From assembly GCF_042683165.1 (NCBI RefSeq), contig NZ_JBHUIZ010000013.1, positions 124,001 to 188,000 on the forward strand: a stretch of DNA of 64,000 nt, given 5' to 3'. The first letter of the stretch is position 1. Every line of letters begins with the position of its first letter. Shown one piece after another: positions 34,476-44,296 of the stretch. The stretch comes from Tigheibacillus halophilus. GTDB lineage: Bacteria > Bacillota > Bacilli > Bacillales > Amphibacillaceae. The position numbers were made by a program, and so were the translations under genes. The notes below the pieces were generated by a model. That model was not told the DNA's origin. It worked only from the letters and a program-made list of their open reading frames with translations, and did not search any database.

Positions 34476-34783
34476 GAATATGCGGCTTGCTAAAACACGA
34501 CAGAACAATTCGTTGAAAAGTCGACAAACGTAATAAACTGCTCATACATTCGTGGTATCGCGCATATGTATTCTCAATCGATATATTGCATATCAAATAT
34601 CAGATTTGAAGATTTATTTTTCTCCAGTGATGAATTTTAGAGAGCAGCTGATACGGTGTGAATAATCATGATTACCAGACCATGCGGATCATATGATGAG
34701 CAATAAACCAAACATCAACATTTGCTTGTATTGCAAGGCTGTATCCTTGCTTTCAATAAAAACAATTTCAGGAGGTCATTTAC
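34476..34783 (+). other. Intercistronic region before ilvC with a stem-loop
   Basis: These 308 bases hold no convincing gene. GCAAGG (34733-34738) and CCTTGC (34745-34750) form a short hairpin about 20 bases before the ilvC ribosome binding site AGGAGG. In B. subtilis the ilv-leu transcript is processed upstream of ilvC and a 5' stem-loop stabilises the product; a similar role here is inference. No clear T run follows, so strong termination is unlikely. Confidence 0.45.
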
Positions 34784-35824
34784 ATGACAAAAGTTCTTTA
34801 CGATAACGATATTCAAACAGGTGTATTGCAAGGTAAAAAAATCGCGGTTGTAGGTTATGGCTCACAAGGGCATGCACATGCACAGAATTTGCGTGACAGC
34901 GGATATGATGTGGTCATCGGATTGCGCCCAGGAAAATCTCAGGAGAAAGCGAAAGAAGATGGTTTTGCTGTTTATTCAGTAGCTGATGCTGTCGCTGAAG
35001 CTGATGTAGTGATGATGCTTTTGCCGGATGAATTGCAAACTAAGGTTTATAACGAAAGCATCAAAGATCATTTGCAGCCTGGAAATGCTATTGCTTTTGC
35101 GCACGGATTCAATATTCACTTCAGCCAGATCCAGCCGCCATCTGATATAGATGTGTTCATGGTAGCTCCGAAGGGACCAGGACATTTGGTCAGACGCACG
35201 TTTGAGGAAGGAGCTGGTGTTCCGGCATTATACGCAATCCAGCAGGATGTCAGCGGTCAGGCGGAACAAATTGCTCTCGAGTATGCAAAAGGGATTGGTG
35301 CTGCACGGGCAGGCGTCTTGGTAACAAGCTTTCAAGAAGAAACGGAAACGGACCTTTTTGGTGAGCAGGCAGTATTATGCGGCGGGCTGACGCATTTGAT
35401 AAAAGCTGGTTTTGAAACATTAACAGAAGCTGGTTATCAGCCGGAGCTGGCTTATTTTGAAGTGCTTCATGAAATGAAATTAATTGTTGATTTGATGTAC
35501 GAAGGCGGTATAGAAAATATGCGTTACTCTATTTCAGATACTGCACAATGGGGTGATTTCGTATCCGGTCCGCGTGTCGTGAATGCAGAGACAAAGGAAC
35601 GTATGAAAGAAATACTCACTGATATCCAGTCCGGCAAATTCGCAAAGGAATGGATCTTGGAAAATCAGGCAAACCGTCCTCAGTTCAATGCAATCAACAG
35701 ACAGGAAAATGAACATCAAATCACAAAAGTCGGAAAGGAGTTACGTGCTTTAATGCCTTTTGTCAAACAGCCATTGGAAAAACAAACTAAACAAAAGGAA
35801 GTGAAGCAGCATGTCCCGAATTAA
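34784..35824 (+). CDS. ilvC: Ketol-acid reductoisomerase
   Basis: A 346-residue class I enzyme that isomerises and reduces 2-acetolactate with NADPH. Rossmann motif VVGYGSQGHAHAQNLRDSG, with GLRPGKS deciding NADPH preference; knotted C-terminal domain with ETETDLFGEQAVLCGG and EVLHEMKLIVDLMYEGG carrying the Mg-binding Asp and Glu residues, and YSISDTAQWGD. AGGAGG precedes the ATG. It overlaps leuA by 14 bases. Confidence 0.96.
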   Translation: MTKVLYDNDIQTGVLQGKKIAVVGYGSQGHAHAQNLRDSGYDVVIGLRPGKSQEKAKEDGFAVYSVADAVAEADVVMMLLPDELQTKVYNESIKDHLQPGNAIAFAHGFNIHFSQIQPPSDIDVFMVAPKGPGHLVRRTFEEGAGVPALYAIQQDVSGQAEQIALEYAKGIGAARAGVLVTSFQEETETDLFGEQAVLCGGLTHLIKAGFETLTEAGYQPELAYFEVLHEMKLIVDLMYEGGIENMRYSISDTAQWGDFVSGPRVVNAETKERMKEILTDIQSGKFAKEWILENQANRPQFNAINRQENEHQITKVGKELRALMPFVKQPLEKQTKQKEVKQHVPN

Positions 35825-37358
35825 AATTTTCGATACAACACTTAGAGATGGGGAACAATCGCCGGGAGTGAATTTGAATGCACTGGAAAAGTTGGAAATC
35901 GCTAAACAACTGGAACGCTTCGGCGTAGATCGGATGGAGGCAGGTTTTCCTGCTTCCTCCAAAGGGGATTTCCAAGCAGTGAAACAAATTGCAGATACAA
36001 TCCATGCAACTTCTGTGACAGGATTGGCCAGAGCAGTGAAGTCCGATATCGATACTGCCTGGGACGCGTTGAGGGGAGCTGAGGAACCTTGCTTGCACAT
36101 ATTCCTTGCTACGTCACCGATCCATATGACTTACAAATTGAAAAAGACACCGGAACAGGTGATGGAAACAGCCGTGGATATGGTGACATACGCGCGTCAG
36201 CGTTTCCCGAAAGTAGAATGGTCGGCAGAAGATGCTTCACGGTCGGACTGGGATTTTCTAGCACAACTCATTGAAAAAGTAATTGCTGCAGGTGCGTCTG
36301 TCATCAATTTGCCGGACACTGTCGGCTATGCCACCCCAGCAACATACGGCGAGATGTTCCGCTATATGAAAGAAAATGTTCCGTCCATCGATAAAGTCGA
36401 TCTGTCTTGTCACTGTCATAATGATTTAGGCCTTGCAGTAGCTAATTCACTGGCAGCAGTTGAAAATGGTGCGACCCAAGTGGAAGGTACGATTAATGGC
36501 ATTGGCGAAAGAGCGGGTAATGTGGCATTGGAAGAAGTCGCTGTCGCGTTGAAGATACGTTCTGACTTTTATCCACATACTACCAGCCTGAATCTTTCAG
36601 AGACGAAACGTACGAGTGATCTGGTTGCGAAATTGACCGGGATGCATATTCCAAGAAACAAAGCAGTAGTTGGCCGAAATGCGTTTGCCCATGAGTCAGG
36701 TATCCATCAAGACGGCGTTCTAAAGAACAAAGAAACGTACGAAATCATCACACCTGAAATGGTCGGAGCGAAATCAGATACATTATTTATGGGGAAACAC
36801 TCTGGCCGGCATGCTTTCAAAGAAAAAATCAAGGATATGGGCTATGAGCTTGCCGAAGAAAAGGTGGGGGAAGCTTTTGAGGCATTCAAATCACTTACGG
36901 ACCGCAAGAAGGAAGTTACTGATGATGACTTATTCACCATTTTGATGAATATACAAACTGAAAACAGTACCGTAGAACAATATCAGCTGGTAATGTTTCA
37001 GGTACAATATGGCACCTCAAATATTCCAACTGCTACTGTTTCATTGACATCCCCTCAGGGGAATACCGTGCAGTCGGCATCTACAGGATCAGGCAGTGTC
37101 GAAGCGATTTATCAGACTATGGATCGGCTGATTGCAGAAGATTTACATTTGCAGGATTATCAGCTGAACTCAGTTGGCAAGGGAAAAGATGCATTGGCTG
37201 AGGCAAGGGTGCAACTGCAGGTTAACGGGCAAAACATGCAAGGCCGCGGTACCGCACAGGATGTGCTTGAAGCTTCTGCCAATGCGTTCCTCAACGCTGT
37301 TAACCGATATTTGATCCAGGTGGCACGGGAAGAGAGCAAAGTTCAGTCACCGGTTTAA
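35811..37358 (+). CDS. leuA: 2-isopropylmalate synthase
   Basis: A 515-residue enzyme, first committed step of leucine synthesis (2-ketoisovalerate plus acetyl-CoA). TIM-barrel motifs IFDTTLRDGEQSPGVNLN (metal Asp, catalytic Arg), HCHNDLGLAVANSLAAVENGATQVEGTINGIGERAGN, the linker HESGIHQDG, and a C-terminal regulatory domain from about 390 for leucine feedback. AAGGAAGTG lies inside the ilvC end, so translation is coupled. Confidence 0.96.
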   Translation: MSRIKIFDTTLRDGEQSPGVNLNALEKLEIAKQLERFGVDRMEAGFPASSKGDFQAVKQIADTIHATSVTGLARAVKSDIDTAWDALRGAEEPCLHIFLATSPIHMTYKLKKTPEQVMETAVDMVTYARQRFPKVEWSAEDASRSDWDFLAQLIEKVIAAGASVINLPDTVGYATPATYGEMFRYMKENVPSIDKVDLSCHCHNDLGLAVANSLAAVENGATQVEGTINGIGERAGNVALEEVAVALKIRSDFYPHTTSLNLSETKRTSDLVAKLTGMHIPRNKAVVGRNAFAHESGIHQDGVLKNKETYEIITPEMVGAKSDTLFMGKHSGRHAFKEKIKDMGYELAEEKVGEAFEAFKSLTDRKKEVTDDDLFTILMNIQTENSTVEQYQLVMFQVQYGTSNIPTATVSLTSPQGNTVQSASTGSGSVEAIYQTMDRLIAEDLHLQDYQLNSVGKGKDALAEARVQLQVNGQNMQGRGTAQDVLEASANAFLNAVNRYLIQVAREESKVQSPV

Positions 37359-37445
37359 TAAAGTGAATGCTTACAAGAAAGGAAAAGGGATTTCCAAAGG
37401 TGGATGGAAGTGATAGATAGTTCATCACAAAGGGAGGAAAACAAG

Positions 37446-38552
37446 ATGAAGAAGCAGATTATTGTATTACCTGGTGATGGCGTCGGCAGGGAGGTTATGG
37501 AATCAGCAAAGCTGGTTTTGCAGGCTGTGGCAAGTGAGTTCGGGCATCGTTTTGTTTTTCATGAGCATCTGATTGGAGGTGCAGCTATCGATGCCTGTGG
37601 AACACCGCTGCCGCAGGAAACGGTTGATGCATGTATGCAGGCTGATGCAGTACTGCTTGGAGCTGTTGGGGGACCTCAATGGGATAATCACCCGTCAGGA
37701 CAGCGGCCGGAAGCGGGTCTTCTTAGCATTCGAAAGACTTTGGGCTTGTTTGCGAACTTGCGGCCAGTGAAAGGTTTTGCGTCGCTTTTAGATGCTTCTC
37801 CTTTAAAGAAAGAAGTCGTCGAGGGAAGTGATATGTTGATCATTCGCGAACTCACAGGCGGTATTTATTTCGGCCAGCCGAGCGAGCGGACGAATGATGG
37901 CAATGCAGTAGTTGATACGCTCTATTATGAGAGAACGGAAATGGAGCGTATCATCGATAAAGCTTTTCAAAGTGCGCTGACTCGTAAAAAACGTCTCACT
38001 TCTGTTGACAAAGCGAATGTACTGGAATCAAGCCGCATGTGGCGTGAGATTGTCAAAGAGAAGCAAAAACAATATCCTGATGTAAAAGTAGACCATGTTC
38101 TGGTCGATGCGGCTGCGATGAAATTGATTACCCAGCCTGACCAGTTCGATGTCATTGTCACGGAAAATATGTTTGGGGATATTTTAAGCGATGAAGCATC
38201 TGTGCTTACTGGATCTCTTGGCATGCTCCCTTCTGCCAGTATTCGTACAGATGGAGTGGGGATGTATGAGCCAGTGCATGGTTCCGCTCCTGATATCGCC
38301 GGAAAAGGGATCGCAAATCCATTTGGCATGATTTTATCCGCGGCAATGATGCTGCGTCATTCCTTCGGTTTGGAACAGGAAGCTAAAGACATTGAAGACG
38401 CAGTGGACACGGTATTAGAACAAGGGTATCGGACACCAGATTTAGCGGGCGCTGGCGAACGTGTGGTAGGAACCAAGGAGATAACCGATCGTTTGATAGA
38501 CAATATGACTGCAAAAAGTGTTGCCAACAGTATTTGCAGCATGTACGCATAA
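37446..38552 (+). CDS. leuB: 3-isopropylmalate dehydrogenase
   Basis: A 368-residue NAD-dependent decarboxylating dehydrogenase. ATG 37446 follows GGGAGG; the in-frame upstream start at 37404 has no support. Motifs: LPGDGVGREV, RELTGGIYFG, the catalytic NMFGDILSDEAS and the NAD pocket EPVHGSAPDIAGKGIANP. Third leucine gene of the operon. Confidence 0.96.
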   Translation: MKKQIIVLPGDGVGREVMESAKLVLQAVASEFGHRFVFHEHLIGGAAIDACGTPLPQETVDACMQADAVLLGAVGGPQWDNHPSGQRPEAGLLSIRKTLGLFANLRPVKGFASLLDASPLKKEVVEGSDMLIIRELTGGIYFGQPSERTNDGNAVVDTLYYERTEMERIIDKAFQSALTRKKRLTSVDKANVLESSRMWREIVKEKQKQYPDVKVDHVLVDAAAMKLITQPDQFDVIVTENMFGDILSDEASVLTGSLGMLPSASIRTDGVGMYEPVHGSAPDIAGKGIANPFGMILSAAMMLRHSFGLEQEAKDIEDAVDTVLEQGYRTPDLAGAGERVVGTKEITDRLIDNMTAKSVANSICSMYA

Positions 38553-38567
38553 TCGGAGGTGTATTAT

Positions 38568-40004
38568 ATGAAACAGGCACAAACCATCATTGATAAAATC
38601 TGGGAAAAACATGTTGTCCATGAAGAAACAGGGAAGCCCGATCTGCTGTATATTGACTTGCACTTAGTCCATGAGGTCACTTCGCCTCAGGCATTCGAAG
38701 GGTTGCGGTTAAATGGCAGGAAAGTGCGACAGCCAGGGCTGACCTATGCAACTGTTGATCATAATGTGCCAACGAAAAATCGTGATGTGATCAAGGATGC
38801 AGTTTCGAAAAAGCAAATGGAAGCATTAAGAACGAATTGCCATGACTTTGGTATCACGCTGGCGGACATGTTTCACCCTGATCAAGGAATCGTTCATGTT
38901 ATTGGGCCAGAGCTGGGTTTGACCCAACCGGGGAAAACGATTGTTTGCGGTGACAGTCATACTTCCACACATGGTGCTTTTGGAGCTTTGGCATTCGGTA
39001 TTGGAACAAGTGAAGTGGAGCATGTATTGGCAACTCAGACACTGTGGCAAGACCGTCCCAAAACATTAAATGTTAAGGTCGAAGGGGATTTGGGACCAGG
39101 GGTAACGGCGAAGGACTTGATTTTAGCCATTATTTCGAAATTCGGTATCAAATTCGGTACTGGTTATGTGATGGAATACACTGGTAAAGCGGTGCATGCT
39201 TTATCAATGGAAGAACGGATGACAGTTTGTAATATGTCTATTGAGGCCGGTGCCAGGGCAGGACTTATCAGCCCTGATCAGACGACTATCGATTACTTGC
39301 GCGGCAGAGCGAATGTACCGCAGGGAGATGCGTTTGAAAAAGCGGCTCAGGAATGGCTGTCATTGGCAACAGATGAGGGTGCAGAGTATGACCAAACTGT
39401 AACGATCCAAGCTGATGAGGTAGAGCCGCAGGTCAGTTGGGGAACGAATCCTGGTATGTGTGCACCAGTTAATGGCAGTACACCTTCCATTAACACATCG
39501 AATCATCCTGATGATTTAAGACGAGCACTGACCTATATGGATTTGCAGGAGAACCAGCCAATCACCTCCATTCATGTTGACCATGTGTTTATTGGGTCAT
39601 GTACGAATTCACGCATTGGTGATTTACGCAAGGCTGCCGGCATTGTTGCTGGTAAAAAAGTGAAAGATGGTGTGCGGGCAATCGTTGTACCTGGTTCATT
39701 CAGTGTCAAGCTTCAAGCAGAGAAGGAAGGTATTGATGAGATTTTTAAAGATGCAGGTTTTGAATGGCGTGAAGCAGGATGTTCCATGTGTCTGGCCATG
39801 AACGACGATGTTGTCCCTCCAGGAGGAAGATGCGCTTCCACCTCAAACCGTAATTTTGAAGGGAGACAGGGAAATGGAGCAAGGACACATCTTGTCAGTC
39901 CTGAAATGGCCGCTGCCGCTGCAATCGAAGGACACTTTGTCGATGTAAGAAGCTATGCAAATGTGGGAACAGTCACCCAACAGGATAACGCGTTAAAGGG
40001 ATAA
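38568..40004 (+). CDS. leuC: 3-isopropylmalate dehydratase large subunit
   Basis: A 478-residue aconitase-family subunit with a [4Fe-4S] cluster. ATG 38568 follows GGAGG with 8-base spacing (a GTG at 38559 is too close). Cluster cysteines appear in FIGSCTNSR and in CSMCLAMN; CGDSHTSTHGAFGALAFGIGTSE is the substrate region. Works with LeuD, which is encoded 36 bases downstream. Confidence 0.96.
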   Translation: MKQAQTIIDKIWEKHVVHEETGKPDLLYIDLHLVHEVTSPQAFEGLRLNGRKVRQPGLTYATVDHNVPTKNRDVIKDAVSKKQMEALRTNCHDFGITLADMFHPDQGIVHVIGPELGLTQPGKTIVCGDSHTSTHGAFGALAFGIGTSEVEHVLATQTLWQDRPKTLNVKVEGDLGPGVTAKDLILAIISKFGIKFGTGYVMEYTGKAVHALSMEERMTVCNMSIEAGARAGLISPDQTTIDYLRGRANVPQGDAFEKAAQEWLSLATDEGAEYDQTVTIQADEVEPQVSWGTNPGMCAPVNGSTPSINTSNHPDDLRRALTYMDLQENQPITSIHVDHVFIGSCTNSRIGDLRKAAGIVAGKKVKDGVRAIVVPGSFSVKLQAEKEGIDEIFKDAGFEWREAGCSMCLAMNDDVVPPGGRCASTSNRNFEGRQGNGARTHLVSPEMAAAAAIEGHFVDVRSYANVGTVTQQDNALKG

Positions 40005-40040
40005 AAAAATGGGGACTGTCCCTAAAGGAGGCAGAATAAA

Positions 40041-40622
40041 ATGGAAGCAATTCAAGTTCATCAGGGGAAAGCGGTCGCCATGGACCGTTCGAATGTGGAT
40101 ACGGATCAGATTATTCCGAAACAGTTTTTAAAGCGGATTGAGCGGACTGGTTTTGGGCAGTTTTTGTTCTATCATTGGCGATTTGATGATGCAGGAGCAG
40201 AGCGTCCGGAGTTTGAGTTGAATCTTCCAGAAAACAAAGGCGCCAGCATTCTTTTAGCCGGTGAAAATTTTGGTTGCGGGTCATCTCGCGAGCATGCACC
40301 TTGGGCATTGCTGGATTATGGATTCCGTGTCATCATTGCTCCTAGCTTTGCAGATATCTTCTATAATAATGCTTTGAAAAACGGGATAGTGCCAATCAAG
40401 ATGGAGGAAAAAACTTTAAAAAAGTGGATGGAAGCTGCAAAGCAAGGGGAATTGGAACTGATTGTCGATTTGCCTGAACAAGAGATCACTGTCAGCGGTG
40501 GGGAAAAAGTCCACTTTGACATCCCGGCCTATCATAAAGAAAAGCTGATCCATGGTTGGGATGATATTGCACTGACACTGCAGCTTGAAAATGAGATTTC
40601 AGCGTTCGAAAGTGCCAGGTAG
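40041..40622 (+). CDS. leuD: 3-isopropylmalate dehydratase small subunit
   Basis: A 193-residue swivelling domain partner of LeuC. Motifs: NVDTDQIIPKQFLKRIERTGFG and ENFGCGSSREHAPWAL, which closes over the substrate. AAGGAGG precedes the start; the short gap before it contains a small GGGAC-tgt-CCC hairpin-like stretch. Standard length. Confidence 0.95.
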   Translation: MEAIQVHQGKAVAMDRSNVDTDQIIPKQFLKRIERTGFGQFLFYHWRFDDAGAERPEFELNLPENKGASILLAGENFGCGSSREHAPWALLDYGFRVIIAPSFADIFYNNALKNGIVPIKMEEKTLKKWMEAAKQGELELIVDLPEQEITVSGGEKVHFDIPAYHKEKLIHGWDDIALTLQLENEISAFESAR

Positions 40623-40707
40623 AATGAGGATTGTCCAATTCCCAAAGAAAAAATCGAAAGTATTATAGACTTGGAAAACATCAGGTAAAAAAATCTTATC
40701 ACTGGGA

Positions 40708-41703
40708 GTGAACTGTTTTGGGGATTTGTTAACAGGAGAACGTGTTCATAAGGCTTGGAAAAGTTTGGCGGCAATTGTTCACCGTACACCGATAATGACG
40801 TCGGAGACAACGAATCAACTTGTCGGAAAAAAGGTTTATTTCAAAATGGAAAACCAGCAAAAAACAGGTGCATTTAAATTCAGAGGAGCAACGTTCAAGT
40901 TGATGCAACTGTCCAAAAGCCAATTGCGAAAGGGCATCATTACGGCTTCAGCTGGAAATCATGCGCAAGGAGTGGCTTATGCTGCGCGCAAGTTAGGTGC
41001 GAAAGCAACGATATTCATGCCTGTGCATACGCCACAGGCAAAGGTCGAAGCCACTAGAAACTATGGTGCAAAAGTAGTTCTTACAGGAGAATCTTTTCAG
41101 GAAGCGTACCAGGCGTCGCTTACACGCAAATTGCAGACTGGTGCAACTTATGTGCATCCGTTTGATGATTATGATGTAATGGCAGGTCAAGGGTCCATGG
41201 TGATGGAGCTGCTCAGGCAGGAAGATAAGATTGATACAATCATTGTCCCAATTGGCGGCGGCGGATTGATCAGCGGAATTGCTACTGCGGCAAAGCATGT
41301 CAATCGTCATATTAAAATCATCGGAGTGCAAGCTGAAAATGCGGATGCTGCGTTTCAAAAGTATCATTATAATAATAGGAAGAAACTCGATTCAGTATCA
41401 ACGATCGCAGAGGGAATTGCAGTCAAAGAACCAGGGGAACTGACAATGCCGATCATTCAAAATTATGTAGACGACATTGTCACGGTTTCAGAGGCAGAAA
41501 TTGCTGCAGCGATCGTATATATGCTCGAGCGCAATAAAACATTGGTCGAAGGAGCAGGAGCTGCGGCCTTGGCTGCACTATTCGCTTTTCGCCATAAAAT
41601 TAACTCCCGACATTGCGGTATCATTGTCAGCGGGGGAAACATGGATATCAGCACGATGGCAAAAATCCAAACGCTCAGCAAGCAATTGGCTGTCCCGGTC
41701 TAG
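40708..41703 (+). CDS. ilvA: Threonine dehydratase, short form without regulatory domain
   Basis: A PLP enzyme of about 325-331 residues that converts threonine to 2-oxobutyrate for isoleucine synthesis. PLP lysine region MENQQKTGAFKFRGA, ASAGNHAQGVAYAA, phosphate loop VPIGGGGLISG and the closing IVSGGNMD. B. subtilis IlvA is about 420 residues with a C-terminal isoleucine-binding domain; that domain is absent here. The start is uncertain: GTG 40708 directly abuts GGGAG, and TTG 40726 is an alternative. Last gene of the operon. Operon position favours biosynthetic use despite TdcB-like length. Confidence 0.88.
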   Translation: MNCFGDLLTGERVHKAWKSLAAIVHRTPIMTSETTNQLVGKKVYFKMENQQKTGAFKFRGATFKLMQLSKSQLRKGIITASAGNHAQGVAYAARKLGAKATIFMPVHTPQAKVEATRNYGAKVVLTGESFQEAYQASLTRKLQTGATYVHPFDDYDVMAGQGSMVMELLRQEDKIDTIIVPIGGGGLISGIATAAKHVNRHIKIIGVQAENADAAFQKYHYNNRKKLDSVSTIAEGIAVKEPGELTMPIIQNYVDDIVTVSEAEIAAAIVYMLERNKTLVEGAGAAALAALFAFRHKINSRHCGIIVSGGNMDISTMAKIQTLSKQLAVPV

Positions 41704-41782
41704 GGACCAACCAATTGCCGCTGTGTTGCGGGTTTTATTTTTTGGATTGGGAAAAGTTTTGCCAGGAAATGCTGTAAGAATG

Positions 41783-41811
41783 AAAGAGAGAGACCGGAGT
41801 CTCTCTCTTTT
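41783..41811 (+). terminator. Terminator of the ilv-leu-ilvA operon
   Basis: AAAGAGAGAGAC and GTCTCTCTCTTT pair perfectly around CGGA, followed by T. Confidence 0.8.
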
Positions 41812-41895
41812 CAGCGCTAAACAAGGTATACGTTCTTCCCCTTGCTTCACATATAATGAAATCATTACGAAAGTCTAGCAAATGCTGCATTGCCA

Positions 41896-42144
41896 TCAGA
41901 TAATGCCCATATCAATCATTTCTACGACATCATCAATTGAAAATTCTTTTCCTTTAAGTATATTTCTTTTCTTTAGCTGATAATCCTGAACTTCTTCTTT
42001 CAGTATGTTTTTATTCGGTTGCGGTACTTTCGGCTCTTCCATAATGGTAACATAATAGCGTTTATTTCCCACTTGGATAACATGGTCATTATCTTCAATC
42101 ACTTTTTGTAGTAAATCCGCCTCATCACCCGTCAGTTTGTTCAT
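41896..42144 (-). CDS. Small hypothetical protein
   Basis: An 82-residue acidic and lysine-rich protein starting at ATG 42144, about 8 bases after GGGGGAG. It has no signal or membrane segment; GNKRYYVTIMEEPK looks like a beta-hairpin and the C-terminus is helical (DDVVEMIDMG). I do not recognise a family. It is a stand-alone gene between the ilv terminator and an SRPBCC gene; the good ribosome binding site and codon use suggest it is real. Confidence 0.6.
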   Translation of the reverse strand: MNKLTGDEADLLQKVIEDNDHVIQVGNKRYYVTIMEEPKVPQPNKNILKEEVQDYQLKKRNILKGKEFSIDDVVEMIDMGII

Positions 42145-42387
42145 AGTGTTCTCTCCCCCGTATCTTTCACAACATACTAGGCAATTGAATTGATAAAATT
42201 TAAAGCTTCCTATTTACAATATGAAAGTCAGACATTGTATTTTTACACTATATTTCTATACCCAATAAATAAACATTTAAAACCTATAATATAAAATTCG
42301 TAAATTTGTCAGATTTATGGGGGTGTTGTCGTAGTTTTAATTTAAGATTATAATTTGCAGGCCATATGCTTGGATCGAAAATGAGGA

Positions 42388-42849
42388 CTATGATATAGCT
42401 GCACGATGTTTTTGTTTTTCAATCTGAAAGCACATTGACCGGGCAAGTTCCTTCAATTGCCTTGGCAGGAGGGAAGTAATAAGAGGATTAAGCATGGGAC
42501 CAATCAAACCGTTCGCCTTTATGGATAGCTCCCCTGTAACTAATGTGGTCTTTTCTGTCAGCTTCTTAGCTGAAAAACTGCCAGAACCATGAAGGTTATC
42601 GGTGATTCCTTTCATACGAAATGCAATGCGTTCAAAGTCGGTAATTTCCACGATGTCAATCTTGATCTTCATCGTTTTACGGATACGTCCGACTTCTCCT
42701 TTTAACGTCCAAATTGACTGTTCGACGCTTAGTTTATGGTGAGAATGATAGCCTTTTACCAAAGGAGCCCAGTTGTCAACATTACTGACAAACTCCCATA
42801 CTTGCTCAAGCGGGCTATCCAATTTGAGTTGATGGCTTGTGTTCGGCAT
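42388..42849 (-). CDS. SRPBCC superfamily protein (CoxG-like)
   Basis: A 153-residue START-like protein. The N-terminal LDSPLEQVWEFVSNVDNWAPLVKGY is the usual opening of SRPBCC domains, and GSGSFSAKKLTEKTTLVTGEL and the C-terminal long helix (PRQLKELARSM) complete the fold, which forms a hydrophobic cavity. CoxG members act in carbon monoxide dehydrogenase maturation, but no cox genes are present, so the ligand is unknown. AGGAGG precedes the ATG. Confidence 0.82.
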   Translation of the reverse strand: MPNTSHQLKLDSPLEQVWEFVSNVDNWAPLVKGYHSHHKLSVEQSIWTLKGEVGRIRKTMKIKIDIVEITDFERIAFRMKGITDNLHGSGSFSAKKLTEKTTLVTGELSIKANGLIGPMLNPLITSLLPRQLKELARSMCFQIEKQKHRAAIS

Positions 42850-43176
42850 AAAAAAACCTCCTAAAAAATGAAATAATCCTTCCTAAACTAATTTTCGCGG
42901 CAATTACTGTAAGGTTTCGCGGAGCGGGTGAAGACACGGTATATTGAGCAAAAAATATCCGGTAAGGGGTAAAATAAAACGACTGTCTAACTTATGTCAA
43001 AAAAAAGCTGATTAGAACCATGATTTAAATTGGTCACATTCTTGACAATTTCCTGTACTGTCCTTGTATGATTATGTTACGTTTTATAGCGTTTTAACAG
43101 CATTTCTGCTAAAATTAATTTATAATTCCTTTGGAACAATCAATTTAAAAGAATTTATTAGCTAGGGGTGCACGCT
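42850..43176. other. Intergenic region upstream of ctaB
   Basis: An A/T-rich stretch of 327 bases without a convincing ORF. TTGACA at about 43062 is followed 19 bases later by TATGAT, a loose promoter candidate for ctaB. No riboswitch or terminator was recognised. Confidence 0.35.
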
Positions 43177-44103
43177 TTGAATAAATCAAATGGTGCTGAT
43201 GGCATTTCTCTCCAAGCGGTGACGACAGAAAAGCAATCTGTTTCCTCTATCATCGCGGATATAAAGTCATTGGTTAAATTTGTTGTACTTATGTTGAACG
43301 TCTTACCTGTATTGACGGGATTTTTATTGGCTCTTTATTTTACTGATGAACTGCTGATTGACCATTTGGGTACTTTAGTGCTTGTTTTGATAGGCAGTAC
43401 ATTTGTCATGGCGGGGGCACTTATTTTCAATAACTGGTATGAGGCGGATCTTGATAAAAAAATGAAAAGAACGGAAATGCGTCCGACAGTGACAGGCAAC
43501 TTTTCAATGAAAACCGTGTTGACACTGGGGATCATTGCTACAGTTTTAGGGTTTGCCTTTTTACTTGCAACTACAATGGAAGCTACCATATACGCATTAG
43601 TTGGGTGGTTTGTCTATGTAGTGCTGTATACTTTCTGGTCAAAGAGAAAATATACCTTGAACACGATCATCGGCAGCATTTCTGGTGCCGTGACACCAAT
43701 GATCGGCTGGGGGGCAGTGACCTCGACCTTCCATATTGTTCCTATCATGATGTTCGCGATCATTTTCATTTGGCAGGTGCCGCATACGTTTTCTATCGCG
43801 ATGCGCAGATATGATGATTATAAAGCAGCGGGTGTGCCGATGTTACCAGTCGTATTTGGTTTTGATATGACGAAGCGGCAATCTGTCATTTACATTGCAT
43901 GTTTATTGCCATTGCCATTCTTTTTGACTTCGCTTGGCTGGCCTTTCGTGATTTTCGCAACGATACTGAACCTGGCGTGGCTTGCAATCGGTTTTAAGGG
44001 TTTTTTCAAAAAGGACAACCTTCATTGGGCCAATCGCGTATTTAAATCCTCTTTATTTTATTTGATGCTGCTATTTTTAGCGATGATAGCTGTAACAATT
44101 TAA
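43177..44103 (+). CDS. ctaB: Protoheme IX farnesyltransferase (heme o synthase)
   Basis: A 308-residue UbiA-family prenyltransferase, TTG start at 43177 about 8 bases after TAGGGG (a GTG at 43168 overlaps the binding site). It transfers farnesyl to heme b, giving heme o for cytochrome oxidases. The first Asp-rich motif is NNWYEADLDKKMKRTEMRP, and about nine membrane segments follow. In Bacillus it is next to ctaA and ctaC-F; here it stands alone. Confidence 0.93.
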   Translation: MNKSNGADGISLQAVTTEKQSVSSIIADIKSLVKFVVLMLNVLPVLTGFLLALYFTDELLIDHLGTLVLVLIGSTFVMAGALIFNNWYEADLDKKMKRTEMRPTVTGNFSMKTVLTLGIIATVLGFAFLLATTMEATIYALVGWFVYVVLYTFWSKRKYTLNTIIGSISGAVTPMIGWGAVTSTFHIVPIMMFAIIFIWQVPHTFSIAMRRYDDYKAAGVPMLPVVFGFDMTKRQSVIYIACLLPLPFFLTSLGWPFVIFATILNLAWLAIGFKGFFKKDNLHWANRVFKSSLFYLMLLFLAMIAVTI

Positions 44104-44187
44104 CATAATATAGGAAGAAACCCGCCGCGGTAAGTCAAAGCAACTGAAAATCTAAGGTGATTTTATGATATAGGTTTTCTGTACACT

Positions 44188-44233
44188 AAAATCCCCACTA
44201 AATTTCCTTTTTTGGATTTTTAGTGGGGATTTT
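44188..44233. terminator. Bidirectional terminator after ctaB
   Basis: AAAATCCCCACTAAA (44188-44202) pairs perfectly with 44219-44233, with A and T runs on the outer sides. Confidence 0.85.
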
Positions 44234-44296
44234 CTAATAACACAAGGAGTATTTCCCTCTGATTTAGTTCATCAACTTCAATATTCTTTTTTTTAT

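Noticed and set aside
43062..43090. Firm promoter call for ctaB
   Set aside because: TTGACA and TATGAT are 19 bases apart, too far for confidence; mentioned only within the intergenic region entry.
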